Shown here: positions 20,676 through 32,843 of the stretch, in pieces | How the letters are laid out: every line of letters begins with the position of its first letter | Numbering within the stretch: the stretch's first letter is position 1 | DNA from: Symbiodinium natans | Lineage: Eukaryota > Sar > Dinophyceae > Suessiales > Symbiodiniaceae | DNA: 64,000 nt | Assembly (NCBI GenBank): GCA_905221605.1 | Contig: CAJNDS010002091.1 | Coordinates: forward strand, 184,001 to 248,000 | Direction: 5' to 3' | Notes under the pieces: generated by a model | Database searches by the model: none | Told to the model about the DNA's origin: nothing | What the model saw: the letters and a program-made list of their open reading frames with translations, nothing else | Made by a program: the position numbers and the translations under genes

Positions 20676-21392
20676 TTGAGAGTCAGTTCCACCTGCCCAC
20701 CCTGAGTCCCAACTGGCATCGCAGCAACATTACCAAGAAAGCGACCTTTGAGGTTCCTAAAGAACCCAATTCCCCTTAATTAAGGAACATGCCTTTAGTC
20801 ATAAGTACGAAGGATCCCTATATAGTTTCAGGTAGATTCCTGAATTTAAGGGTTATTGGATTGTGTGGGTTTGGTTTGAACAGGCAAGCCGGCCGAAGCC
20901 CTTGACCAAGCGCGAGTCGTTGCCACCTGCAACCCTTGGTTTTTCTTCTTGGTTTCGGGCTGTCAACATCAAAGCTTCCCTGGGCGCCAGGCGAAGTTGA
21001 ACAGGACAGTGCCTTCTGCGTGAGCTTGTGGGATCTTGCTACACTCTGGGGCGAAGGTCTGTGTGAGCGATTTTGGGGGCAACCTTGAACCCCAAATGGT
21101 AAGCTACAGGCCTGTTCATTGATTTAAAGGGAACAAGCAAATCACACTAACGATTCTTTGGGTTTTGGTGGCAAAGGCCGTTGGCCTGGACTCCCCCTCA
21201 TGGGGCCAAGGACTCTGCACGTATTCTGGCTATGCCGGCCCCCAGCCCGAAGCCCTGTAAACCCTAAACCCTAAACTCTTAGGGTAGTTACCTGGTCCCT
21301 CAATATGGGCCCTTCAAAAGGGACCCTTGCATACCCCAACCTTCTAAACCCTGAGCCCCTCAAGTGGACGGGCAACGCCCTTCCGCAGCAAC

Positions 21393-21493
21393 TCCAATAC
21401 CCCTTAATTGAGGACTATCCCTTGAAATATGAAAGGGTTCCTTCTATGGCTTACGGAATCTTGCTTCACTAAGGGGTAGTGGAGTCTCTGGGT
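21393..21493. mobile_element. MITE family L copy without insertion
   Basis: The left side CTCCAATACCCCTTA and the right side TAAGGGGTAGTGGAG are inverted repeats with one mismatch. The interior has TATCCCTTGAAATATGAAAGGG. It serves as the uninterrupted reference for the split copy at 8.5 kb. Confidence 0.6.
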
Positions 21494-21645
21494 CGTGTTC
21501 CCCTGCCGCCGGGCCACCGATAAGGGAGGACTGCGCAGTAGTCACCACGGGCACCGGCGAGGGAAACCTAAGGGTCAGCTCTCAGGCTAATAGCTCAGCT
21601 CGCAACCGCAAAAGCTAAAAGCCCCTAAGCTGCCGCATGCTGTCT

Positions 21646-21993
21646 ACTTGGAGGTTCAGGGTATTTAAACAACCCCCCAAGTATAGCCATATTAGGGTAC
21701 TTGAGGGGCTCTTAAGTGTCTCAGAAGTACAGGGATAATTGGGTTCTACGAACCCTGAACCGAGCAACGAGCAGGGTTCTGGGAGAAGGTTTGCTTTTTG
21801 AAGGTGGGGGGGGGTGGGGGGGTTCCACACCCACAGATCTGGGCTGAGTCTAAAGAGAACTGCAGGAGCTGCAGGGCTTTTTGGTAGCCCAGCAGCCACA
21901 TTAAGGGCACCCTTGTTTGTTGAATGGTTGCTTTGTGAGGGAACCTCGAAACCAAACAAAGGGAGAAAAGGGCACTTTTGGGCTACAAGGGCT
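21646..21993. mobile_element. Adjacent diverged MITE copies (families C and G)
   Basis: 21646-21770 begins CTACTTGGAGGTTCAGGGTA and ends with an imperfect complement (ACGAACCCTGAACC). 21878-21993 begins TTGGTAGCCCAGCAGCC and ends GGGCTACAAGG with an internal AAGGGCACCC block. A G-rich tract (GGTGGGGGGGGGTGGGGGGG) lies between them near 21805. Confidence 0.55.
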
Positions 21994-23090
21994 TCGTAGT
22001 AATTCTACTTTTCAGGGACATTATTGAGCAAGAAGCCTGCTCTGGAAAGCTAAGAATGATAATAAGGATGCCTTCTTTGGGTTGAAGAGACTTAAACTAT
22101 AACCCCTAGAAAGAAAAGGTCACAAGGGCAACTCTGTGCAATAACTGATGATGACCGCCAGGGTACTACTTCGAACTACCCATGACCCGTCCTAGTACCC
22201 TCCGCACCCAGCCGAAGGCACGTCGGCTCAGCTACCAGGAGGGATATCCAGATCACGGACATCACGCTCAAGCCAATTACGGCCTCAGGCGCGGTTGGGC
22301 CTTTCGATTTTGGAGGTTTGGCACCCCTACAGATACAGGCCATCTTCGACTATAGGTGGTATCTGCTTTAGGGTGGGCCCCCACCAGGAAGACAAAACAT
22401 AGGGGTCGGAGTAGTTGCCAATCGTATTCCCTCATGGTCCCTATGTAATTATATTATAATTGCCCCCATATCAAGGCCTCTATATTACAACATCCTGACA
22501 AGCTGGATCTACACGAGGCTTGACCTCGGCCGGGCTTCCTTGAAGCCTGAAACCCTGAAACACGGGCCCTGAACCCTAAATCCGAAATCCTCAAGCACAT
22601 ACCTTCAGAGTCGTACACCCTAAAGCCCGAACCTTGCATTTAGCACATCCCACCACTTGGGCTTCTTGTGGCCACGTGTGCCAGAAAATGCGTTTAACAA
22701 AAAAGCCGCGGTTCAAACTGAGACGACACCTCAATAAGCATCAAGGCATCACTCGCCCGAACAGAAAAACGCTGAACGCGCCAAAATTGTCACCACAGGC
22801 AATGTTCTGGTCTGGAAATTTGAATCCTGAAGTCCTGAACTTCACCCGCAGACACCTCAGACAGGCGGCCAGATACTGCAGGATAACATTGTCGTCCAGA
22901 TTTCGGACGGCAAAGGGGGCGCAGATGAGGGCAACGGCCAGCCTTGCGGAAGACCCTAAAGAACAAAGGTCCGTGCACCCATATAGTACGTAACTTGAGC
23001 CTGAAAGGGGGTTCCTGTGTTATATACTAACCCCAAATAGTAAAACAGAATAGAATCCCCTTAAAGGGACCCCCAAAAAGCACCCCCCCC
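21994..23090. other. Spacer, no gene recognised
   Basis: Unique sequence with isolated degenerate telomere-like units near 22.55-22.63 kb. A 119-codon plus-strand ORF at 22634-22993 shows no domain and overlaps a 62-codon minus-strand ORF. A C homopolymer at about 23083-23097 leads into the next telomere-like array. Confidence 0.4.
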
Positions 23091-23100
23091 CCCCCCCTCC

Positions 23101-23644
23101 CCCCTAAACCCTAAACCCTAAACCCTAAACCCTAAACCCTAAACCCTAAACCCCAAACCCTAAACCCTTTCGGAAAACCGCTATCTCGCTCTCTGGACCT
23201 TTAGGGAAACACTCCCGGCTTGATCCCGTAGGGCCCACTGCAAGCCCTAAACCCTAAACCCTAAACCCTAAACCCTAAACCCTAAACCCTAAACCCTAAA
23301 CCCTAAACCCTAAACCCTAAACCCTAAACCCGAAATCCCAACCTTCTTTGCTTGAAGGTTCACGGGTAGGTATAGGTAGGGTAACCCTAAAAACCCCAAA
23401 CCCTAAAATCCTGAACCCTAAACCCTACATCCTACATGCTACATGCTACATCCTACATCCACACACAGGCTTGGCCCGCAGGTGAGGGAGAGAGCCGGGA
23501 TTGTAAAGAACACCGCAGAGAAATAAGTGCATAGTTTTTAGGGTTTTGCTTTTAAGGCAAGCTTAACTCCCTAAACCCTAAACCCTAAACCCTAAACCCT
23601 AAACCCTAAACCCTAAACCCTAAACCCTAAACCCTAAACCCTAG
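23101..23644 (-). repeat. Cluster of three C-strand telomere-like arrays
   Basis: (CCCTAAA) runs lie at 23101-23168 (about nine units), 23243-23333 (about 12) and 23572-23644 (about ten). A small CTACATGCTACATCC repeat lies near 23425-23460. Confidence 0.95.
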
Positions 23645-24251
23645 CCCCTAAACCCTAAAGGGATATAGAGGTTCGGACTAAGGGTTTCGGGGAGGAACCG
23701 CGCATGGGAACCTTGCACGATGGTTTCCTAGAGTGTTCTACATACACGTCTACGAAAGTCGCCTGCGTCAAACTTGTCTAGAAACTGCTCACCCATCTTC
23801 AAATACAGGACTCTTAGGAGGCTTGATGCGTGAGGCATGCCTGCTATTTGCTGCCCAGAACCCTAAACCCTAAACCCTAAACCCTAAACCCTAAACCGCA
23901 CGAACCCAAGCCGACTTAAACTGCGCATCTAAGCCCACATCCAAGCCACCTGCATCCCGGGAAAAGATTTGTAGGTGTAGGCTTTAGGGCTTGAAACTTC
24001 TGAAGTGTGAAGCCCTAAACCTTAAACCCTCAACCCTAATCCCTCCCTCATCCTGAGCCCAGGGTTCAGGTTTTGGGGCGCAACCCTAAACCCTAAACCC
24101 TAAGCCCTAAACCCTAAACCCTGAAGCCATGGAGCATGGAGCTTGAAAGCACCAAGCTGTCGCCGAAGGGTGTGGCCGAGTCTTTCCGAGTGCCGCACAC
24201 ATACCTCTCAAGCCCGCATGGGCTGCGGGTTGTGGCCATGGGTTCAGGATT

Positions 24252-24310
24252 TTAAACTTAGGGTTCAGGGTTTAGGGTTTACGGTTTAGGGTTTAGGGTT
24301 TAGGGTTAGT
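24252..24310 (+). repeat. Telomere-like array, G strand
   Basis: About eight units with TTCAGGG and TTTACGG variants. Confidence 0.9.
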
Positions 24311-24694
24311 TCTATGTTTCGTTGAGAGTGGTGGGTCAACATTTGGGCTGGTTAGGCCTTGCGGATCCATCTAAGTGTAGTATTTATGGCTTATGGTCCT
24401 AAACCCTAAACCCTAAACCCTCAACCCTAAACTCAAGCACGAAGAGGTTTTGGGTTTTATGAGGCCTTGGGGTTTAGAGAGCATGGGGTCCAATGAGACC
24501 TTAACCTCTCATGCTGTTTCACAATCTGTGAACTCTGCTCGCTTCACCCCAAAAACACATGCAACGAACCCTAAACCCTAAACCCTAAAATCTAACCTAA
24601 ACCGTGCTGCCCAGCTGCTTCACTCCCAAGCCGAGCTGAATTCCAGGGGCGCACCCGTAGACGTTCCTTGCATGGGAGGATGGGCTTGGGGTTC

Positions 24695-24852
24695 GGTTAG
24701 GGTTTAGGGTTTAGGGTTTAGGGTTCAGGGTTCAGGGTTCAGGGTTCAGGGTTTAGGGTTTAGGGTTTTGGGTTTAGGGTTTAGGGTTTAGGGTTTAGGG
24801 TTTAGGGTTTAGGGTTTGCGGTTTCGGGTTTAGGGCTCAGGGGTTAGGGTTT
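24695..24852 (+). repeat. Telomere-like array with TTCAGGG block
   Basis: Canonical TTTAGGG units, then four to five TTCAGGG units (about 24723-24750), then canonical units again, ending in decayed units. Confidence 0.95.
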
Positions 24853-25251
24853 CCACGGAGAACTAACAGTGTTTGGGGGCGCAGGATTCAAGCCAGTCAC
24901 AGCATGATGTAGTCCATGACCTGACCGGACTGAATGATCAGGGACATCAGGTTGAGGATGGAGTTGACATGGTAGCCTCAGGGGGGTTAGGGTTTAGGGT
25001 TTATATGGGCTAGGGTTTAGGGACCCTAAACTCATCAGGCTTTGGATGTATAGTAGCCAAAAACCCCACACCCGCACTTTGTTCGTAGGTTGCCGAAGAA
25101 AACCACGCAGGGATGTGAGTTCGGGGGTAGGGTTTCGGGTGTAACCCTAAACAAAAGATACCAAACACCACAAGGTCCAGGTCCCAGAGCAGCGCTTTGT
25201 GATTGAAGAAGGGATGCTTCCATCGTGATAGGAATCAGGGTTTAGGGGGAT

Positions 25252-25366
25252 CCTAAACCCTAAACCCTAAACCCTAAACCCTAAACCCTAAACCCTAAAC
25301 CCTAAACCCTAAACCCTAAACCCTAAACCCTAAACCCTAAACCCTAAACCCTAAACCCTAAACCCT
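25252..25366 (-). repeat. Telomere-like array, C strand
   Basis: Sixteen perfect CCCTAAA units. A short TTTAGGG run ends directly at its left side (head-to-head junction near 25245). Confidence 0.97.
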
Positions 25367-25482
25367 ACCGCTGCAAGGGCACACACCATGGTCGCCACAT
25401 ACATCTCGTAGGGAAGGTAGAAGGAGGCCAGATTCGTGAACTCGATGGTCTGCTCGAAGCAATGGTTGCCTTTTAAGGGCTT

Positions 25483-25730
25483 TAGGGGTTTAGGGTTTAG
25501 GGCTGGGGTTTAGGGGTTAGGGGTTTAGGGTTTAAGGTTTAGGGTTTAGGGCTAGGGTTTAGGGTTTAGGGGATTAGGGGTTTAGGGGTTTAGGGGTTTA
25601 GGGGTTTAGGGGTTTAGGGGTTTAGGGGTTTAGGGGTTTAGGGGGTTTAGGGGGTTTAGGGGGTTTAGGGGTTTAGGGTTTAGGGGTTTAGGGGTTTAGG
25701 GGTTTAGGGGTTTAGGGTTGAGGGCTTGGG
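25483..25730 (+). repeat. Homogeneous octamer array (TTTAGGGG)n
   Basis: Mixed TTTAGGG and TTTAGGGG units lead into at least 12 consecutive TTTAGGGG units, including three nine-base TTTAGGGGG units. Confidence 0.95.
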
Positions 25731-25979
25731 GAGTTCCGAGCAGTTTTGGGAAGTTTGGCGAGCAGAAAGGGTAGGGGGTGGGGTCCGTGAGGGGAAGGGT
25801 CGGGAGTGGGTATGGGATAGAGAGGGGCTTTTAAGTTTGGGGTTGTTGCCTCAGGCTTTGAGAGCTTATACTGAGCCCTCGTATTCTAGGGGTGTATTTC
25901 GGGCCACCACCCCACGTACGGCCTCAAAGATACTTCATGGTCTATTGCAACCCTCATTCCAATCCCGTCCCTTAGCACT

Positions 25980-26092
25980 ACTTGGTAGCCCAGCAACCAT
26001 ATTATAATAAGGGTGCCCTTTTTGGGGTTGCTTACTTTAGAAGGGAACCTTGAACCCAAGAGAGGGATAAGGTACCAGTGGGCCACCAAGAC
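25980..26092. mobile_element. MITE family G copy
   Basis: Ends CTTGGTAGCCCAGCAACC and GTGGGCCACCAAG are inverted. The interior has AAGGGTGCCCTTTTTGGGG and GAAGGGAACCTTGAACC. Confidence 0.7.
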
Positions 26093-26334
26093 TAGAAAAC
26101 GTGAAGCTGTTTGAGCGTGGCGCCTGGCATACATCGCATGGCTTCGATGAGCATGTAGCCTCGGCGCGCATATCCTCAAACCCTCGAATCCTCGAACTCT
26201 CGAACCCTCGACCCTTACCCCTAAACCCTATAGGACCCTAAACCCTAAACCCTTAACCCCAAACCCGTTTTCGGCCGAAGGACTCGGGCAGCTTCAGCCA
26301 AGGCCCTTTAAAGGCCCTGAGCCCCCACGAATAT

Positions 26335-26460
26335 TAACCCCCCCCAACCCCCCCTAATATTAAATACCCCCCAGTGTAGTTATATCATAGCATATGGGGG
26401 GAGGTGTTTCACATTCAGGGCAGGGGGTTAATATATGGGGGGAGGGGGTTAAGCCAAATG
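26335..26460. mobile_element. MITE family J copy 1
   Basis: Left CCCCCTAATATTAAATACC, a central TATATCATA-type palindrome and a right part GGGGGTTAATATATGGGG. Related copies are near 40.37-40.45 kb (TCTAATATTGAATGCC...TTTAATATTAGGGAGG) and 58.18-58.26 kb. Confidence 0.55.
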
Positions 26461-26925
26461 CCCTGAACCTTATATAAAGCCCAGGACGCCGTTGACTCCC
26501 AGCCTTTTGGACGAGTCTGCAATATGTCAACTGTGGGGCCAGGCCTGGTGACATTTTTTAAATAGACTGCGAAAACCGAAATCCGGGCTTGGGTTTCGGA
26601 TTCAGGGTTACGCTCTTTGAGGGTTCGTATCACAAGGATTCGAGTATGTTGGAGTATGCTAGGGGGACCCCATCTGCAGACGACGCCCAGGATTCGCATA
26701 ACTCAAGGCACCCCCTCAACTAAGTAAGTACAACCATGACAATCACGAAGTCTGCATCTTGTTCTTTTCTTTAGGGCTCCTTCAGCCAATCCTCGATTGG
26801 TGCCCGGTGGCTTTGGGGATCCCGTCTTTCATGCAGAGCCTTGTATTGAGGGTACCCACAGAACCAGATGTGCGGAACTGCCCGAGTCCAAACCTACCAG
26901 CTTCCTATGGGTACAAAAAGGGCGT

Positions 26926-27051
26926 GGAGGTTCGTGGTACTTAATAACCAAGCTGTACTTACAATCCACTTATAAGCCCCTTAATTACCCGAATATGGCT
27001 ATAATTGGTATTTAAGTGCAACTACTATAGTATGTACTATGAACCTCCAAG
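26926..27051. mobile_element. MITE family C copy 2
   Basis: Ends TGGAGGTTCGTGGTAC and GTACTATGAACCTCCA are inverted with two mismatches. The interior resembles the 20.29 kb copy (CTGTACTTA, TTATAAGCCCC). Confidence 0.75.
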
Positions 27052-27487
27052 GAACCTTTCAGCTTGTTCAACACCTAAACCCTAAACCCTAAACCCTAAA
27101 CCCTGAACCCTAAACCCTAAATTCAACCCCCACCCATCCGCATGCTAAGCTTCCACAAGCAGAGGAAAAGGCCGCCACCACCACCTGCACAGCAGAGGAG
27201 GGTTCCGCTCAGAAAGAAGGGTTTAGGATTGAAGGGTTAAGGGTTTACTTAAAGGATCAGGGGACTTAGCAAGTGGGGTGGAAAGAAAAGTAACTATACT
27301 TAAAAACACAAGCCCAGTTCAGGTACTTTAACCGTACTTACTAAGTGCCCCGATCCTCCGGTGGGGTTTCGGGTTTAAGTTTTAACTTGGCTTACAAGGA
27401 TCCTTGTAGTTTCGGAGAAGAAATGTGCCGTCAACCCTCTGCCGGTTGAACTGACCGGGCATGCAAGGCCTGATGATCGCCGTGGGA

Positions 27488-27906
27488 GGGTTTAGGGTTT
27501 AGGGTTTAGGGTTTAGGGTTTAGGGTTTAGGGTTTAGGGTTTAGGGTTTAGGGTTTAGGGTTTAGGGTTTAGGGTTTAGGGTTTAGGGGTCTGAGGGACT
27601 TGAGAGCTGGTCTTCATGAGACACGAAACCTACCTAAACTCTAAACCCGAAGCCCTAAACCCTGAAGTTCAACTTGACTCCGAAGCCCCTCTCATCTCAG
27701 AGTAGCCGGGTAGGCAAAAGCCACGGTTTTGCTGAAGGGCCCAGGCTTTGGAGAACACACCGAAAAACAAACTTGCATGTCATGGAAGCCCAATGGACTC
27801 TCAGCCCAGGGTTTAGGGTTTAGGGTTTAGGGTTTAAGGTTTAGGGTTTAGGGTTTAGGGTTTAGGGTTTAGGGTTTAGGGTTTAGGGTTTAGGGTTTAG
27901 GGTTTA
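27488..27906 (+). repeat. Two G-strand telomere-like arrays
   Basis: 27488-27587 (about 14 units) and 27809-27906 (about 14 units, one TTTAAGG variant), separated by about 220 bp of unique sequence. Confidence 0.95.
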
Positions 27907-28403
27907 GATCAGTCCTGCACGCCGAAGAGTGGGAGCCAGCCGGCTTGCTGCGCTAAGGCAGGCATGGAGACAATGGTTGGTCCTCCCGGTGTGTGTGGTC
28001 GCTGGGACTAAGTCCTAAACCCTACACCCTACACCCTACACGCTAAACCCTAAACCCTAAACCCTAAACCCCAAACCCTAAACCCTAAACCCTGAACCCA
28101 ACCCTGAACCCTAAACCAACAGCTGAACCCTAAACCCTCTTTGAAGCTTGCGGGTTGCGGGACTGAGGGTGCAGAGGGCTCAGCCCCTAAGCCCGAAGCC
28201 CCCACCCAAATTCTGGTCAAGGGGCTTCAGGGTTTTCAAAGCATGCTACGATAAAAAAGGATTTACCAGCAGTTTAGGGTTTAGGGTTTAGGGTTTTAGC
28301 GGCCGAGGGACGACACACTCAGGATGCAAAGTGTAAAGCAACGGTGGGGATGTCGGGACTTGAGGCATAGCCCTCGGCACGCTAATCCTGGAGCTTTTTC
28401 TAA

Positions 28404-28500
28404 GGGTCCATGTATCTACATGGGGAATACTTGGGTCTTCAAGTACTTCCTATAGAGGGACTCTTGAGCCCAAGTAGATAACAATGAGGTGCATGGACCC
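28404..28500. mobile_element. MITE family D copy 2
   Basis: Ends GGGTCCATGTATCTAC and GTGCATGGACCC are inverted. The internal GGGAATACTTGGG and CCCAAGTAG blocks match the other copies. Confidence 0.75.
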
Positions 28501-29264
28501 TGAGGGTTCTCTAGAAGTGTGAAGACGGTCCCGCCAGGTTGTTGATGAGCAACATCACCTCATCACAGGCAAGAGTTGTAGGGTTCTTAAGGGGTTCGGG
28601 GGGGGGGGGGGGGTCAAGGGGGGCACCCCAAGACTCCCCACTAATTCTTAAGGCTCGCTAGGTACCTACCCCCACTCTTAAGAGTACCAGCATTCGTAGA
28701 CTCGGTCGCCATTTCCTAACCGCCGTACCTCCCAAAACACTATCGGTACACCCATCCAACTAAACCCGAAACGGTTAGGGACCCGGAACCCCAAACCCTA
28801 AACCCTAAACCCCAAACCCTAAACGCTTCCGAATCATGAGCCCTCGATCTTTGATCTTGTCGATACGTACAAGGCTTTCTGGCTTAGGATTTGTCAGAAG
28901 CCCACACCCACCCCAAAGAACCCACAAGTATTCCTAAAGTGCCCACTCTTGAGGGCCCTCTATAAGCACTAAGTGGGCCAACATGCTCGGGCCTCTGTGC
29001 GTCCGAAACCCAAACCCGAAACCCTAAACACAAAACCCTAAACCCTAAATCGTAAACCTTAAGCCCTAAGCCCTGACCCAAAAAAACCGAAGCCCCAAAC
29101 CCTAAACCCTAAACCCTGAACCCTAAACCCTGAACCCTAAACACCAAACAGCCGAGTTGCTCCCCCAATCAGGCCGATACTCTTCGACTCCGCCGGAGCC
29201 TTGGGGCTTTTGGAGAGCTGGGGGGTGGCTTTCGTAGATGGGTTCTGGGGAATCCTAAGGGTTG

Positions 29265-29368
29265 GGGTTTAGGGTTTAGGGTTTAGGGTTTAGGGTTTAG
29301 GGTTTAGGGTTTAGGGTTTAGGGTCTAGGGTCTAGGGTCTAGGGTCTAGGGTCTAGGGTCTAGGGTTT
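29265..29368 (+). repeat. Array switching from TTTAGGG to TCTAGGG
   Basis: About eight TTTAGGG units are followed, with a sharp boundary near 29322, by six TCTAGGG units. The same variant appears in the opposite orientation at 18.67 and 40.52 kb. Confidence 0.95.
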
Positions 29369-29483
29369 CAAGTTTGGAAGATTTAGGGCTTCAAAAACTC
29401 GCGTTTTAAAGTCTAGGGCCTACTTAGACAGCCTCTGGGGCGGTTACTGAGCGGCTCGGTATTCGACTTCTAAAGGGTGACGG

Positions 29484-29611
29484 CTACAGGGTGGGGCCCC
29501 CTAGTTATAAGTAGAGTTATAAGGGCCCTAAATTGGGTTATAAGGACCCTAAGTTAGGTTATAAGTCCCTTAACTACAGTTAGTGTTTTGTAAGGGGGCC
29601 CCACCCTGTAG
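29484..29611. mobile_element. MITE family B copy 2 (intact)
   Basis: Same terminal repeats (CAGGGTGGGGCCCCCT and complement) and nearly identical interior as the 13.57 kb copy, with small differences near 29583-29592. TA at both ends. Flanking sequence is unrelated to the other copies, so it is an independent insertion. Confidence 0.87.
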
Positions 29612-29721
29612 TGGGTTCAATAGTCAGCTACCGCCCAAGGCCTGTGAACCTAGAGATAGAGAGGCTGCAGGAGGTTTGGGGTTTGGGGGGGGGGGGGGGG
29701 GGCATTGGGTCTGCGAGTCGC

Positions 29722-29787
29722 TTAGGGTTTAGGGTTTAGGGTTTAGGGTTTAGGGTTTAGGGTTTAGGGTTTAGGGTTTAGGGTTTT
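29722..29787 (+). repeat. Telomere-like array, G strand
   Basis: Nine perfect units, 20 bp after a 16-base G tract (29687-29702). Confidence 0.95.
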
Positions 29788-29924
29788 GGGTGTTTCGGGC
29801 TTCAGGGGCAACGGTTTAGGGTTTGGGGCTGAGGCTCCGTGGTCTGGAGTGTAGGCAGGCCTTGGGGTTCAGTTCGAAGATTGAATGTGGGCCCGCGGGT
29901 CATGGAGTGGCTCAGACATGGGTC

Positions 29925-30047
29925 TAAGACTTGGCTGCACTTAGAAGGGTAGTTATAAATTAAACTTTTAGCTGCCTTATTAAGAAACCCAATAAACCCA
30001 AAAAGGCTAAGGATCTAAAGTTGCAGTAAAGCACCACATAGTAAGAC
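29925..30047 (+). mobile_element. SINE-like element F copy 2
   Basis: Body 29931-30041 is about 90% identical to 18438-18549 and ends at the same points (TTGGCTGCAC and GCACCACATAG). It is flanked by TAAGA(C) on both sides. A family G-like end begins at once on the right (ACTGGCCTTTTTGGGG...GGGCTACTACCAAG to 30133). Confidence 0.7.
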
Positions 30048-30133
30048 ACTGGCCTTTTTGGGGGCTCTTCTTGGCTGGTCACCTTAAAACCCCCCCAAAA
30101 AGGGTAAAGGGCACCACTGGGCTACTACCAAGT

Positions 30134-32330
30134 CTTAAGGCAGAAGCTTTGTGGCCTTTGGGCAGTCATCAGCACATCAGCGTGGGGTCTCGCAGAGTAG
30201 CCGAATGGCCCTCAAACCTTTGAAAGCAACTCCTCCAACCCAGAAGCTTGCAGGGAGGTTTTGGGGAGATTTTCAGAGCTTCGAGTGGGCAACAAAAAGG
30301 AATTCAGGGAGAGTTTTTAAGAACTTCGAGTGGATGACTAACTTCGAACTTCAATGATCGGAATCTTTCAGGGTTCTTTCGCGCCGAGGATCTCTCAGCG
30401 CAGCCTCCCACGCTGGCCGATCAAGGCCCCACACCCTGGCAAGGAGCGAGATGGGCACTCTCTGGAGTTGACTCGATAGGGTTCAGGGTGTAGGGTTTGT
30501 AGGGCGTAGGGCGTAGGGTGTAGGGTGTAGGGTTCAGGGTTCAGGGTTTAGGGTTTGCTGAGGTTCTGGTGTCATGGCAGCTAGTGGGTCTAGGTTGTAG
30601 GGTTCGGGATATGCGCTGAGTTGTTTAAGACTGCGTTTGGGTTCTCAAAGGAGGGCTTACAGGCTGCCGTTTTAGAATTCAAGTGCAGAGTTGAGGGGAA
30701 AAAACCTGCACCCTGTATCCTGCATCCTACACCCAGCGGCGCGTGTGTCAACATAGGGTTTCACTTGCCCCGAAATGCTGTGTCCTGATAGCTTGCCGCA
30801 TAGACGTTACATCTAATTGCCAGTGGCGTCCCTGATTCAAGAGCGTAGGTGTACAGTGGAGCGCGGCAACCCTACTCTCCTCCCATGAAATTCTACGGCA
30901 TAAATAAGTCCTACACCACCACAAGACCAAGAAGTCCAATCATCTCCCGTAGCCCTAAAACCCGCAAAAGCCTGAACCCTTTACACATCAAACTCTAAAC
31001 CAGCCCTGAAATCGAAACCCTGAAGCCTAAACCTAAACCCTGACCCTAAACCCTGAACTCTACATCCTAAACCCTAAACCCGAAACCCTAAAACCAATCC
31101 CTAAACCCTAAACCCAACCCCTGAACCCTAAACCCTACCTCAAAAATGAATTGCCTGGACGCGCTCCGCGCCACGATGCTCGCGGCCCGAGGCTCGTCCT
31201 AGCACAACAGGAGGACGTCGGGTGCGTAGAGTTAGAACGGCTCACCCTAAACCCTAAACCCATGCCCCAGACCCTAAACACGACACCCTAAACAGGGTCA
31301 TCAAGGTTTAAACCCTAAACCGTAAACAGGGTTTGAGGGTTCAGCGTGTCGGGTTCTAGTTTTGGGGTCTGGAGTCCCGCTAAAACCATTGTTGCTTCAG
31401 ACTTCCAGCAAGAAAGTCCTTTTCAAAGATTCCAAACTTCAGGGCTGTTTTGGCGTGTAAGGAAAATTGCTTCTGAATTCAGGCAATTGGGTGTCTGGAC
31501 CTCTATGATGTTAAACATCTTTACTTCGCATTCATGGGCTTAAGTTTCAGTGCTGAGGAGTGTAGGGTACAGTGGAGTTTAGGGTTTAGGCTTTAGGGTT
31601 TAGGGTATAGGGTTTAGGGTTTAGGGTTTTGGGTTTATTGCAATTTGAGAGTTCAAGGCTCAGGGCAGATAGTCCAATGCAGGAGGCACCACAAATGCAA
31701 GACCATCTCATACCCTCATCCTTAGACCCCGTGTACCCCCCCCCCATTATTGGAGCTTTATCTTATTTAGGCCTTTGGGCGGCTTGATTCCGGATCGGGT
31801 GACTCCTAGCAGTGTACATGGGTAGAAGTCTTGGGGTCAAGCACATACCGGACCACATGCCCAAGACTCCCTCAACCGCGTACTTTCTCTTGAGGCTCCC
31901 GAGGCTCGGCTCTGATGAGCTGCCCCGGAACTTCCGGGCCGGGCCACTCGGCATTCATGGCACTCGCCCGCCAATGCTGGAGCTCGATTCGCGCAGTGCG
32001 AAGAAGCAAAGTTCGCCCGGTCGCGGCCCGATGGAAGCTGCGCAGTGGCTCGAAGGCGGCTGCCAACTCGGAATGAGACGCTCTTCCTTACCCCTAAACC
32101 CTAAACACCGTAGAGCCTCCAGAAGAACCTAAACCCTAAACCCTAAACCCTAAACCCAAAACCCAAAGCCCTAAACCCTAAACCCTAAACCCTAAACACA
32201 AACCCTAAACCCTAAACCCTAAACCCTAATCCCTGGTCTGTCCGTCCACAAGGAGGGCTCTCCGATCACGCTCCCGGGGCCATACTGCCGGACCTGGAGG
32301 CTGGGGGGCTTTCAGGCTCTCGGGTTTGGG
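30134..32330. other. Mosaic spacer
   Basis: Unique sequence with degenerate units near 30.48-30.56, 31.02-31.14 and 31.58-31.63 kb, and (CCCTAAA) runs near 32.13-32.23 kb. Overlapping ORFs at 31.76-32.13 kb on both strands lack a recognisable domain. Confidence 0.45.
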
Positions 32331-32334
32331 GTTT

Positions 32335-32418
32335 AGGGCTAGGGTTTAGGGTTTAGGGTTTAGGGTTTAGGGTTTAGGGTTTAGGGTTTAGGGTTTAGGG
32401 TTTAGGGTTTAGGGTTTA
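32335..32418 (+). repeat. Telomere-like array, G strand
   Basis: About 11 TTTAGGG units, followed by about 80 bp of decayed units. Confidence 0.95.
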
Positions 32419-32843
32419 AGCTTTGGGGTTTAGGGTATAAAGTTTCGGGCTCAGGGTTCGGGGTTTAGGGTCTGAGGTTTAAGGTTCAGGGTTTATAAAC
32501 CCTACACCCTATAAACCCTAAACCTTGATTTAGGGCGTCGAGGTTCTGAAGAGTCTGGAGCTTTAAGCATCGAAGGGCTACTATGGCTCTGGAATGCGGC
32601 CATGGGATCCTCCGCCCGACGGAACCCACCGTCCCCTCCCCAACCAGTTTAGGGTTGAGGGTTTAGGGATTAGGGTTTAGGGACAGGGCCAAACAATGGC
32701 TTGTCTTTTACCAATCTTGCCTGAAACCTTGAACCCTTAGCCCTCATACTTAAACCCTAACCCTAGACCCCATAAGCCCTGAACCCCATGAGCCCTGAGC
32801 CCTAACCCGAAACCCCATAAGCCCCAAACCGCATAAGCCCTAC

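Noticed and set aside
22634-22993. 119-codon plus-strand ORF
   Set aside because: Basic composition but no domain, with an opposite-strand ORF over part of it.
25483-25730. CRISPR-like regular repeat array
   Set aside because: Units are contiguous 7-8-mers without spacers, and no cas gene is present; this is eukaryotic telomere-type repeat.
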